This document shows, one piece after another, positions 9,243 through 17,662 of a stretch of DNA of 54,377 nucleotides. Positions within the stretch are counted from its first letter, which is position 1. Each line of letters opens with the position of its first letter. The notes under the pieces are model-generated. The model worked only from the letters and a program-made list of their open reading frames with translations, had not been told where the DNA came from and did no database searches. The DNA is from Bacteroidota bacterium. GTDB lineage: Bacteria; Bacteroidota; Bacteroidia; Chitinophagales; Chitinophagaceae. The DNA lies in assembly GCA_018268105.1 (NCBI GenBank), contig JAFDXG010000192.1:1-54377 (forward strand). The letters run 5' to 3'. Position numbers and translations under genes: made by a program.

Positions 9243-10238
9243 TTAGCGGGCGGCAATCAGCAATGCAAGTCCAGCCAGATAGCATAACAACATTGCATTG
9301 AGGATGGAGCCGACACTGCGTGGCGCATCCTTAAATTCTTTCCAGATAAAAATTCCCCAAAGGGCTGCTACTACTGTGGCGCCCTGACCTAACCCGTAAG
9401 ATATTGCCGGGCCGGCTTTACCGGATGCTATGATACTGAACGACATTCCAACACACCAGATGGCGCCGCCTAATATACCCATAATGTGATTGCGGAAACT
9501 GCCTTTGAAATAGTCGGACATTTTTACAGGTTGCCCTTCAACTGGACGACGCATCAGGATGGTATTGAAAATAAAATTGCTGATTAATATTCCCGTAGCA
9601 AATAAAAATACAGCAGTATAAGGGCTGAGTTTTCCGGGTTCGGGTTTTGTAAAATCGGGAAACATGGCGGCTGCCACATATTTATAAAAGAATCCCATTA
9701 AAATTCCCGCGACTATAGAAAGTGCCAGTCCGCGGGTAGACAACTTTTTTTGTGCTGCATTAGTTTTCCGGTAAGCGTACGCATTCAGCAGGATGGCTAT
9801 AATAATACAGCCTACCCCGGAAAATAACAATAGTTTGTCGCCAATAGGGTTGGCAATATAATTAACTATAACACCCCATACCAGCGCAATACCGATTCCC
9901 ACTGGAAATGCAACAGACATACCGGCAACAGCAATAGCCGCTACCAGCAATATATTGGCTGCATTGAAAATAATACCTCCCAAAAATGCCGAGCCGGCCA
10001 TTGACATATCTGCCTGGGCGATATCTTCTAAAAAGGGGCGACCCTGTTGCCCGTTACTGCCTAAGCTAATGGCAAAGAGTAATGCAGTGAGCAGGATACC
10101 CAGCACATAATCCCAGTAAAACAATTCAAATCTCCAGGTGGAAGCAGCCAGCTTCTGGGTATTTGCCCACGATCCCCAGCATAGCATGGTAATGATGCAA
10201 AAGAAAATGGCAACGGGATAACTTTCGATGATAAACAT
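9243..10238 (-). CDS. Sugar permease of the GRP/RhaT type, probably ribose uptake
   Basis: The 331-residue product is an integral membrane protein with about ten hydrophobic segments and small-residue-rich helices characteristic of the drug/metabolite transporter superfamily, specifically the glucose/ribose porter and RhaT-like branch. The N-terminal CWGSWANTQKLA and the late GPAISYGLGQGATVVAALWGIFIWKEF segment are typical. It follows the ribokinase gene by 9 bases on the same strand, so the two are almost certainly cotranscribed. That pairing supports uptake of ribose or a similar pentose, with phosphorylation on entry. Proton coupling is known for some relatives and is not shown by the sequence. 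Confidence 0.8.
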   Translation of the reverse strand: MFIIESYPVAIFFCIITMLCWGSWANTQKLAASTWRFELFYWDYVLGILLTALLFAISLGSNGQQGRPFLEDIAQADMSMAGSAFLGGIIFNAANILLVAAIAVAGMSVAFPVGIGIALVWGVIVNYIANPIGDKLLLFSGVGCIIIAILLNAYAYRKTNAAQKKLSTRGLALSIVAGILMGFFYKYVAAAMFPDFTKPEPGKLSPYTAVFLFATGILISNFIFNTILMRRPVEGQPVKMSDYFKGSFRNHIMGILGGAIWCVGMSFSIIASGKAGPAISYGLGQGATVVAALWGIFIWKEFKDAPRSVGSILNAMLLCYLAGLALLIAAR

Positions 10239-10247
10239 ATTTTGTAA

Positions 10248-11150
10248 TTACAGTTCGTTACGGTAAGGGATAGATGATTGTGCACCGGGTCTTGTTACAG
10301 CAATGGCAGCAGCACGACACCCAAAACGAACTGCCGTTTCAAGGTCATCCCCTTCAGATAATGCAACAGCCACTGCGCCATTAAAAACATCACCGGCGGC
10401 AGTAGTATCAACGGGTGTTACTCTAACTGATTCTATGTGAGTAAACTTGCCGTTGGCATATATAATAGCACCATCTGCCCCCATTGTAATAACAACATTC
10501 TTTATGCCTTTTTGCTGCAATACCACTGCTGCTTCACGGGCGGTTGAGGAATCAGTTATGGTGATACCTGAAAGCAGGGAAGCTTCAGAGCGATTGGGTG
10601 TCAGCAGGTCAACACACTGCAAAAGATTTTCAGGCAATTGACAGGCCGGTGCCGGATTGAGGATAACCATAACGCCTTTGCTATGAGCATACTCCGCCAT
10701 TGCACTTACTACTTCAAGAGGTATTTCTAATTGCATCAATACAATTTTGCCGGATGCGATGGTATCCAGCGCTGCCGACAGATCTGCCACCTGCATATTG
10801 GCATTAGCGCCCTGGGCAACTACAATACTGTTTTCTCCTTTTTTATCCACGGTAATAAGCGCTACTCCGCTGGGCAATAGCGGGTCGGATAACAGGTGCC
10901 GGGTGTCAATACCTTCTTTTTTGAACAAGCCGGCAAACTGTTCACCAAAAAGATCATTGCCTAATTTTGAAATAAAAACTGCATTGCCGCCCAATCTTGC
11001 TACTGCTACTGCCTGGTTGGCGCCTTTACCACCGGGGTTCATAAAAAAGGAGCCTGATAATATGGTTTCTCCCGGTTCCGGGATGTGATCTGCTTTTACG
11101 ACCATATCCATATTGGAGCTGCCTATAATTGTTATCAGCGGAGAAGCCAT
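10248..11150 (-). CDS. rbsK: Ribokinase (PfkB family)
   Basis: Ribokinase converts D-ribose and ATP to ribose 5-phosphate. The 300-residue protein has the PfkB signature 1 region NPGGKGANQAVAVARLG near residue 40, which is characteristic of ribokinases, and signature 2 DTTAAGDVFNGA near residue 245 with the catalytic Asp. The N-terminal IIGSSNMDMVVKADHIPEPGET is also ribokinase-like. The gene leads a two-gene leftward unit with a GRP-type sugar permease 9 bases downstream. A different pentose or nucleoside substrate is possible because PfkB kinases diverge readily, but the overall match is closest to RbsK. Confidence 0.88.
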   Translation of the reverse strand: MASPLITIIGSSNMDMVVKADHIPEPGETILSGSFFMNPGGKGANQAVAVARLGGNAVFISKLGNDLFGEQFAGLFKKEGIDTRHLLSDPLLPSGVALITVDKKGENSIVVAQGANANMQVADLSAALDTIASGKIVLMQLEIPLEVVSAMAEYAHSKGVMVILNPAPACQLPENLLQCVDLLTPNRSEASLLSGITITDSSTAREAAVVLQQKGIKNVVITMGADGAIIYANGKFTHIESVRVTPVDTTAAGDVFNGAVAVALSEGDDLETAVRFGCRAAAIAVTRPGAQSSIPYRNEL

Positions 11151-11300
11151 TGATTGTTGAGTAAATTATTGAATAATGGTGTTGTATAAAGCAATATACT
11201 TAAAGATAGTCATATCTGATAGTCCATATACTTTGCCTAATATTGTTTCTTTTGTAGCAGCAATCTTGTTTATTTTGCAAACCACTGAAAATATAAAACG

Positions 11301-12353
11301 ATGAAAATTTTAATTACCGGAACAGCAGGGTTTATAGGCTATCACTTGGCAAATTATCTAATAGGCCGGGGTGATACCGTGGTAGGAGTAGACAGTATAA
11401 ATAATTATTATGACGTCAATCTGAAATACGACCGACTCAAAACTGCCGGTATAGCCCGCGAAGCCATCGGGTATAATAAACTGGTAAAAAGCAGCCTGCA
11501 TTCCAATTACAGTTTCATTCAACTTCAGTTGGAAGATAAGCAGCACCTTGAGCAATTGTTTGCAGAACAACAGTTTGATAAAGTATGTAATCTTGCCGCT
11601 CAGGCAGGGGTACGCTACAGTCTTACCAATCCAGATGTTTATATTAACAGTAATATTGTCGGCTTTCTTCATATACTGGAATGTTGCCGTCATCATGGTA
11701 TACAACACCTGGCTTATGCCAGCAGTTCAAGCGTATATGGGCTCAATGGCAAATCCCCTTTCTCCACATCCGATAATGTGGATCATCCCATATCCTTATA
11801 TGCAGCCAGTAAAAAAAGCAATGAACTGATGGCGCATACCTATAGTCATCTGTTTAAAGTGCCCACTACCGGGTTAAGGTTTTTTACGGTATATGGACCC
11901 TGGGGCCGGCCTGATATGGCTTTGTTTATTTTCACAAAAGCAATTTTAGAAGGCAAGCCTATACAAGTATTCAACAATGGCAATATGGTTCGTGATTTTA
12001 CCTACGTAGCAGATATTGTAGAAGGTGTGGTAAGGGTAATAGATAATCCGCCCACAGGAAATGCGGCATGGGATGCCACTCATCCTGATCCGTCAACGTC
12101 TGCAGCTCCGTATAAGGTATATAATATTGGCAACAGCAGCCCGGTGAAGCTGATGGATTTTGTTGATGCGATTGAACAGGAACTGGGAAAAAAGGCGGTA
12201 AAGGAATTTCTACCCATGCAGCCGGGTGATGTAGCTGCTACCTGTGCGGATGTACAAGACTTAATTGCAAATCTTCATTACAAACCCGATACAAAAGTTA
12301 AAGAAGGTATATCTCATTTCCTCAAATGGTACCGGGGCTATTATGGAGTGTAG
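11301..12353 (+). CDS. NAD-dependent epimerase, UDP-glucuronate 4-epimerase type
   Basis: The 350-residue protein is an extended short-chain dehydrogenase. It has the NAD-binding GTAGFIGYHLA at residues 7-17, the SSSSVYG segment with the catalytic Ser/Thr, and the active-site Y-x-x-x-K in YAASKKSNE near residue 170. The N-terminal DSINNYYDVNLKYDRL is characteristic of UDP-glucuronate 4-epimerases, which supply UDP-galacturonate for surface polysaccharides. No other polysaccharide gene adjoins it, so the pathway it feeds is inferred from family only. It is divergent from the ribokinase gene with 150 bases between them. Confidence 0.85.
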   Translation: MKILITGTAGFIGYHLANYLIGRGDTVVGVDSINNYYDVNLKYDRLKTAGIAREAIGYNKLVKSSLHSNYSFIQLQLEDKQHLEQLFAEQQFDKVCNLAAQAGVRYSLTNPDVYINSNIVGFLHILECCRHHGIQHLAYASSSSVYGLNGKSPFSTSDNVDHPISLYAASKKSNELMAHTYSHLFKVPTTGLRFFTVYGPWGRPDMALFIFTKAILEGKPIQVFNNGNMVRDFTYVADIVEGVVRVIDNPPTGNAAWDATHPDPSTSAAPYKVYNIGNSSPVKLMDFVDAIEQELGKKAVKEFLPMQPGDVAATCADVQDLIANLHYKPDTKVKEGISHFLKWYRGYYGV

Positions 12354-12482
12354 GTGGAATGTTTTGGAGTGCTAAATCAAAATATTAGGGAAGGTTGTGT
12401 ATGATTGAGGAAACGATATTGTTCAGCCTGTCGTTGCTCAATACTGTCTGATATAGCCTTACCTTTACAAAAATGAACAATT

Positions 12483-13070
12483 GTGATTGAAATAGATAAT
12501 GTATTGATAAGCGATGATGTGGTAAAAGCACAATTCGTATGTGATCTCATGAAGTGTAAAGGGGGCTGTTGTGAAGATGGTGATGCCGGGGCGCCGCTTA
12601 GCAATGAAGAAACTGAGATTCTGAATGAAATTTTTGAAATAGTGAAACCCTACCTGACTCAGGAGGGATTAGCTGAAATTGAAAAAAAGGGGCGCTACTA
12701 TTACGATAAAGAATTTGGTTGGGTAACACCTACCATAGATGGGAAAATGTGTGTTTATGGATTTCGTGACCAGAAGGGTATCATTAAATGCGGTATAGAG
12801 CAGGCATATATGGATGGTAAAATATCGTGGAAGAAACCCATAAGTTGTCACTTGTACCCTGTTAAAACAAAAAAAACAAAAACATACGAACTGCTCAATT
12901 ATGAACCTCGGGAAACACTTTGTAACCCTGCATGTAAGCTTGGTAAGAAACTGCAGGTACCCGTTTATGTATTTTTAAAAGAAGCTCTGATCAGAAAGTT
13001 TGGTGAAGACTTCTATATCCTGCTGGAACAAATTGCGGAACAATATTACAGCGAAGAAAAAAATTCATAG
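12483..13070 (+). CDS. DUF3109 family cysteine-rich protein
   Basis: The 195-residue product belongs to DUF3109. It carries clustered cysteines near the start (C-D-L-M-K-C-K-G-G-C-C, about residues 20-30, followed by EDGDAGAPL), a middle CGIEQAY, and late SCHLYPVK and CNPACKLGKK. The pattern suggests a bound metal or iron-sulfur cluster, which is inference. The start codon is GTG at 12483, chosen because MIEIDNVLISDDVV matches the family start. A -7-like TACCTTTA at 12460-12467 would place the transcript start within about 10 bases of this codon, giving an almost leaderless message. The next gene begins 6 bases after the stop, so the two are coupled. Confidence 0.8.
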   Translation: MIEIDNVLISDDVVKAQFVCDLMKCKGGCCEDGDAGAPLSNEETEILNEIFEIVKPYLTQEGLAEIEKKGRYYYDKEFGWVTPTIDGKMCVYGFRDQKGIIKCGIEQAYMDGKISWKKPISCHLYPVKTKKTKTYELLNYEPRETLCNPACKLGKKLQVPVYVFLKEALIRKFGEDFYILLEQIAEQYYSEEKNS

Positions 13071-13075
13071 CACAG

Positions 13076-14395
13076 ATGCTTCTGTTGTATTCTACCCAAC
13101 CATCGCCGAGGCTCATGTATATTGCAGATACCCTGCTGCATGATCTCAGCGGTATTGAAGTGGTGTACACCAGCAATATGGAGGAATTCAAATCATTCGA
13201 CGGAGCAAAAATCAACTATTCTCATCATCAGGTTGCTGAAGATGAATTTAATATAATACCGGCTTCGGAGATACTTTTCGAGCAGCAGCTTTGCGAACAA
13301 AAAATTAACCTGGCCGAAAACAGTGCATATAAAGTACTGTTCCCTTCGGAAGGAAGCGATTTTTCATTCGATATTTTTGCTGCTTCATTTTTTCTACTCA
13401 GCCGGTATGAAGAATATTTGCCGCATCAAAAAGATGAATACGGGAGATTTGCACACAACGAAAGCCTTGCATTCAAAGCATCTTTTTTGAAACAGCCCGT
13501 TATTGACTATTGGTTATATGATCTTCAAAAGACGCTTCAGGCAAGATTTCCATATTTGCTTTTTGCTCTAAAAAAATTCAGATTTATTCCCACCTATGAT
13601 ATTGATATCGCCTATTCGTATCTGCACAAAGGAATAACAAGAAGTGCGGGCGGGGTAGTTCGCTCACTCCTGAAAGGGGATATGGCTTCAATTAAAGAAC
13701 GAATAAATGTAATTGCCAGAAGGAAGGATGATCCGTTTGATGTATATGAATGGTTGTATGCCCTGCATCTCAGGTACGGGCTTAGCCCTTATTACTTTTT
13801 TCCGGTAGCAAAATCAACTGGCGAATTTGACAAAAATATTGATCCTGCCGCAGATGAAATGCAGGAATTAATAAGATATCATGCTACGGGATATAATGTA
13901 GGGATACATCCTTCCTGGCAAAGTGGCGATGATGAATCATTGCTTTTACAGGAGATTAAAACGCTTGAAGATATTATCGGCAGAAAAGTAGTACACAGCC
14001 GCCAGCACTATATCAGGGTTACTTTACCAGATACTTACCGCCGGCTCATTGATTTGGGTATCCACAACGAGTTTTCTATGGGATATGGCAGCATCAATGG
14101 CTTCAGAGCCTCTATTGCTTCTCCGTTCTATTGGTATGATTTGTTGCGTGAAGAAAAAACATCACTGTTAGTTTATCCGTTTTGTTTTATGGATGCCAAT
14201 GCCTTTTATGAAGAAAAACTTACACCCTCTCAGGCATTTAACGAGATCAGGTATTACCATGACACCATCAAAAAAGTAAATGGCACTATGATCAGTATCT
14301 GGCACAATAACTTTTTTGGCAGCGATAAAACATTTGAAGGGTGGAAAGAAGTGTATGAACTGTTTTTAGAAGAAGTGGTTTACTGGGATTTGTAG
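13076..14395 (+). CDS. Polysaccharide deacetylase-like protein (DUF7033 type)
   Basis: This 439-residue protein resembles Bacteroidota proteins annotated as polysaccharide deacetylase family with an N-terminal DUF7033-like region. The C-terminal half holds candidates for NodB-type motifs: PTYDIDIAYS near residue 178 (Asp pair), NVGIHPSW near residue 280 (His) and SRQHYIRV near residue 305. The classic H-x-x-x-H metal motif is not complete, so activity as a deacetylase is uncertain. No signal peptide is visible. It follows the DUF3109 gene by 6 bases, an arrangement that suggests a shared role; what that role is cannot be read from the sequence. Confidence 0.7.
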   Translation: MLLLYSTQPSPRLMYIADTLLHDLSGIEVVYTSNMEEFKSFDGAKINYSHHQVAEDEFNIIPASEILFEQQLCEQKINLAENSAYKVLFPSEGSDFSFDIFAASFFLLSRYEEYLPHQKDEYGRFAHNESLAFKASFLKQPVIDYWLYDLQKTLQARFPYLLFALKKFRFIPTYDIDIAYSYLHKGITRSAGGVVRSLLKGDMASIKERINVIARRKDDPFDVYEWLYALHLRYGLSPYYFFPVAKSTGEFDKNIDPAADEMQELIRYHATGYNVGIHPSWQSGDDESLLLQEIKTLEDIIGRKVVHSRQHYIRVTLPDTYRRLIDLGIHNEFSMGYGSINGFRASIASPFYWYDLLREEKTSLLVYPFCFMDANAFYEEKLTPSQAFNEIRYYHDTIKKVNGTMISIWHNNFFGSDKTFEGWKEVYELFLEEVVYWDL

Positions 14396-14401
14396 AGTTG
14401 T

Positions 14402-14439
14402 AAGGTGAGAAGTGAAATTTGATACGAGAATCTCACCTT
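14402..14439. terminator. Hairpin between convergent genes, possible bidirectional terminator
   Basis: Arms AAGGTGAGA (14402-14410) and TCTCACCTT (14431-14439) are perfect 9-base complements around a 20-base loop. It lies 6 bases after the deacetylase-like gene and 47 bases before the stop of the convergent SRPBCC gene. There is no strong T-run on either strand, so terminator function is inferred from position. Confidence 0.45.
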
Positions 14440-14485
14440 TATCTTCACCCGTTTCACAATAATTGAAAATTTAGCCTTAGAATTT

Positions 14486-14905
14486 CTAAACCAAATCCAT
14501 TTCAGCAAGCTGTTTGATATTACTCATGGTTTTGGGGAGCAGTTCACTAAATCTTCGACCAACTATAGTCCACCAAAGACCGGCCAACGGACCTTCAGCC
14601 CATATCTCATGAGTAAATGTTGTTTTGCTGTTGTCGTAACCCAGGTAACGATGAATATGAATCCTGATAAGAGGTAATTTGCTGGTAACAGTATATGAAA
14701 AATTCGGGTCACAGGCAGTGACTTTAAAACCTGCTTTTGGTCCCCGCTCAGGGAAAATTACTCCCTGAACATTTTTTTTGAAAACACCTTTTATCAAAGC
14801 GCCGCGAAGTGAAAGATCCCATTTTTTCCAGTTGTTTACATCAGTCCATATCTTCCATATCTTTTCAGGAGGGGCGGTTGTTAACATCGTGTGAGCAGAA
14901 TGCAT
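14486..14905 (-). CDS. SRPBCC family protein (polyketide cyclase/START-like)
   Basis: The 139-residue protein has the pattern of a START/Bet v1-like helix-grip domain: the N-terminal TMLTTAPPEKIWKIWTDVNN (hydrophobic pocket entry and first helix), a run of alternating beta-strands, and a long C-terminal helix (RRFSELLPKTMSNIKQLAEM). Such proteins bind small hydrophobic ligands, and few have assigned enzymatic roles. No catalytic residues are recognisable. It lies 123 bases downstream of the EamA transporter gene on the same strand, so it may be cotranscribed with it. The function is unknown. Confidence 0.75.
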   Translation of the reverse strand: MHSAHTMLTTAPPEKIWKIWTDVNNWKKWDLSLRGALIKGVFKKNVQGVIFPERGPKAGFKVTACDPNFSYTVTSKLPLIRIHIHRYLGYDNSKTTFTHEIWAEGPLAGLWWTIVGRRFSELLPKTMSNIKQLAEMDLV

Positions 14906-15028
14906 ATAGAATATGTTTTAAAACAACACTGTAAATTATTTAAAACCTTATTGTAACTATGAACAACTTATCCAGACTTTTACATCAGTTAGTTTATGAC
15001 ACTGAAAATCAGTGTTTAAATTCCAATA

Positions 15029-16006
15029 TTATTTTTTTGTTAACTCCCCTTTTTCTTTTTTAAATCCGAAATTAACGAGGTAAACACCAACAATTGTTAC
15101 TAATGTTCCCATGGCAATCACTGTAGTTAGTTTTTCATTATTGAGCATAGCACCTGCAATAACCGCCACTATCGGGTTTATGTATGCGTAGATGGAAACC
15201 TGTGCTGCCGGAAGCCGTTTGAGTGCATAAATAAATGCGGCGTAAGTAATGATGGAACCTATTATTACAAGATAGGCAATGGAATACCAGGTTTGTGCCT
15301 TTACTGTTAATGGCGAAACGTAATGCCCGGTACTATATGCAATTATCAATAAAATAATTCCGCCTAAAAACATTTGCCAGCCTAAGCTAAAATACGGATT
15401 CACCTGTTTAGCATGTTGGGCCATATATATTGTCCCGAAAGCCCAGGCAATTGAGGCGATAATATTCAGCAGCACTCCTTTGGCAAATGAGCCGTTGAAA
15501 AGTGCATGTATATAATCTGAAAAAATTACTACTATTCCGGCCACACCCAGTAGCAAACCTATGGTTGTAATACTATTCAGCCTGATTTCTTTAAAGATAA
15601 AACTGCTGATTACGGCTATCCATAATGGTGAGGTAGCGCCTATTACTGCTCCCAGTCCGCTGGGCATATACTCCATAGATAAAGTATTCAGCCCGTTATT
15701 AACTACAAACATGAGAATGCTCATCCATGTAAATTGTATTAGCTGTTCCCGGGTGGGTAACTTAAATCCTTTGTAGAAAAAGAAAAGCAGGTATGCTGAT
15801 CCGGCCAGCAGTTGACGTATACCGGCCATTTCCAAAGCCGGCATATATTGAACCCCCTTTTTTGAAGCCAGCCAGGTAGTGCCCCAAAAAAATGAAACGA
15901 CTCCTACAGCAATTAATGCCTTTGTTTTCTCCGAGTGATTGCGGGGATATACCGGACGAATGATAGTTTTCAACCCGTCATAAATATTATAAATATAGTT
16001 CTTCAT
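15029..16006 (-). CDS. EamA/DMT-superfamily transporter
   Basis: The 325-residue protein has ten predicted membrane segments in two EamA repeats. The first begins VGVVSFFWGTTWLASKKGVQ near residue 35, and the second begins near IIASIAWAFGTIYMAQ at about residue 180. Members export amino acids or other small metabolites across the inner membrane; this one has no visible substrate clue. A lysine-rich cytoplasmic tail (FGFKKEKGELTKK) closes it. The gene starts 57 bases downstream of purH on the same strand, so it could belong to the comEC-purH transcript. Export of a purine-related metabolite is possible but speculative. Confidence 0.82.
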   Translation of the reverse strand: MKNYIYNIYDGLKTIIRPVYPRNHSEKTKALIAVGVVSFFWGTTWLASKKGVQYMPALEMAGIRQLLAGSAYLLFFFYKGFKLPTREQLIQFTWMSILMFVVNNGLNTLSMEYMPSGLGAVIGATSPLWIAVISSFIFKEIRLNSITTIGLLLGVAGIVVIFSDYIHALFNGSFAKGVLLNIIASIAWAFGTIYMAQHAKQVNPYFSLGWQMFLGGIILLIIAYSTGHYVSPLTVKAQTWYSIAYLVIIGSIITYAAFIYALKRLPAAQVSIYAYINPIVAVIAGAMLNNEKLTTVIAMGTLVTIVGVYLVNFGFKKEKGELTKK

Positions 16007-16063
16007 AACAGGTTTATTCTTTTCATCTGTACTTTACCGGTAGTGCAGATAAGATTTTATATT

Positions 16064-17617
16064 TTAATGCCTGAAATGTCTCAGCCCGGTAAACACCATT
16101 GCCAGATTATTGTCGGTACAATATGCGATGGAGTCTTTATCTCTGATAGATCCCCCGGGTTGAATAAATGCGGTTATACCTGCCTGATGCCCGAGCTGCA
16201 CACAATCATTAAACGGGAAAAAAGCATCTGAAGCCATCACCGCTCCGTTGAGGTCAAAACTAAACTGTTTTGCCTTTTCAATGGACTGACGAACAGCATC
16301 CACCCTGCTGGTTTGCCCACAACCCTTGCCCACAAGCTGCCTGTTTTTTACTAAGGCAATGGCATTTGATTTTAAATGTTTGCAAACAATATTGGCAAAG
16401 CCAAGATCTGCTTTTTCCTCATCGGTGCTGGTGCGTCCGCCAACTTCTTTCCATTCTGAATAATTTCCTTTATCGTTTTGCTGTGATAACACCCCATTCA
16501 ACAATGATTTGGATTGAGCGCCTGATGCCGGATCTTTTTTAAGCGTTAACAGGATCCGGTTCTTTTTGGCTTGAAGAATAGTCAGTGCCTCGGGAGTAAA
16601 CTCCTGCGCTATCAATACTTCAAAAAATATTTCACTGATAGCTTCAGCCGTATCCTTATCTATTGTTCCATTGCAAACCAATACACCCCCAAATGCGCTT
16701 TCCGGATCACCGGCAAGAGCAGCATCCCAGGCAGCTTTCATCATTGTGCGAATGGCAATACCACAAACATTGGTATGCTTGATAATGGCAAATACAGCAG
16801 CATCATTATCTTCTTTCGGAAATTCACCAATCAGTTGCACGGCGGCATCTACATCTACCAGGTTATTGTACGACAGTTCTTTACCATGCAGTTTGTCAAA
16901 TATATTTTGCAGATCGCCCTGGAATATCCCCTGCTGATGTGGATTCTCTCCATAACGTAATACTTGTTTTGTGCCTGTGGCAGAAAGGGGTAGAGCAATA
17001 TCGGGATTAAAATAATTACTGATAGCGATATCGTAATGCATTACAATTTCAAAAGCCTTTGCTGCGTAACTGCGGCGCTGTTCGTACGTGGTTGATCCAT
17101 CCTGTGATTTAAGCAGTTCGACAAGCCCGGTATAATCATCTTTGGCAGCGACTACTAAAAGGTCTTTATGATTTTTAGCGGCAGCACGTATCATGGAAGG
17201 TCCACCGATATCAATTTTTTCAATGACCATTTTTTGTGCCTCCTCCGGTTTCCCGGCAAATGAAGGTGAGGTAGCCTGGGCAAGTGTTTCTTCAAACGGG
17301 TAAAGATCAACTATTACAAGATCTATTGCGGGTATTTTATATTCCTTCATTTCTGCAATATCCTGGGCGACATCACGACGACCCAGTAAACCACCAAATA
17401 CAGCAGGGTGTAGTGTCTTAACCCGACCGCCAAGAATGGAAGGATAAGTAGTAAGGCTTTCTACAGGAACGACAGGGATAGAAAGTTCTTCAATAAATTT
17501 TTGGGTACCCCCGGTGGAATATATAGTAATGCCGAGGCGATGCAGTTCCCGCACTACAGGTTCAAGTCCGTCTTTATAGAAAACAGAAATAAGGGCTGCG
17601 CCGATTTTTTTTTGCAT
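16064..17617 (-). CDS. purH: Bifunctional AICAR formyltransferase / IMP cyclohydrolase
   Basis: PurH performs the last two steps of de novo purine synthesis, converting AICAR to FAICAR and then to IMP. The 517-residue protein starts with the methylglyoxal-synthase-like IMP cyclohydrolase domain (ISVFYKDGLEPVVREL, then YSTGGTQKFIEE and GRVKTLHPAVFGG). It continues into the formyltransferase domain with KHTNVCGIA near residue 285, where a KHxNPCG-type motif is expected, and ends with FPFNDCVQLGHQAGITAFIQPGG near residue 470. The start ATG at 17617 directly precedes an A-run on the coding strand. It lies 45 bases downstream of comEC on the same strand, a pairing with no obvious metabolic link. 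Confidence 0.96.
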   Translation of the reverse strand: MQKKIGAALISVFYKDGLEPVVRELHRLGITIYSTGGTQKFIEELSIPVVPVESLTTYPSILGGRVKTLHPAVFGGLLGRRDVAQDIAEMKEYKIPAIDLVIVDLYPFEETLAQATSPSFAGKPEEAQKMVIEKIDIGGPSMIRAAAKNHKDLLVVAAKDDYTGLVELLKSQDGSTTYEQRRSYAAKAFEIVMHYDIAISNYFNPDIALPLSATGTKQVLRYGENPHQQGIFQGDLQNIFDKLHGKELSYNNLVDVDAAVQLIGEFPKEDNDAAVFAIIKHTNVCGIAIRTMMKAAWDAALAGDPESAFGGVLVCNGTIDKDTAEAISEIFFEVLIAQEFTPEALTILQAKKNRILLTLKKDPASGAQSKSLLNGVLSQQNDKGNYSEWKEVGGRTSTDEEKADLGFANIVCKHLKSNAIALVKNRQLVGKGCGQTSRVDAVRQSIEKAKQFSFDLNGAVMASDAFFPFNDCVQLGHQAGITAFIQPGGSIRDKDSIAYCTDNNLAMVFTGLRHFRH

Positions 17618-17662
17618 GGTAAATCATTAAAGTGAAACATTGCCGGTTTGCCGGTAATGAAG

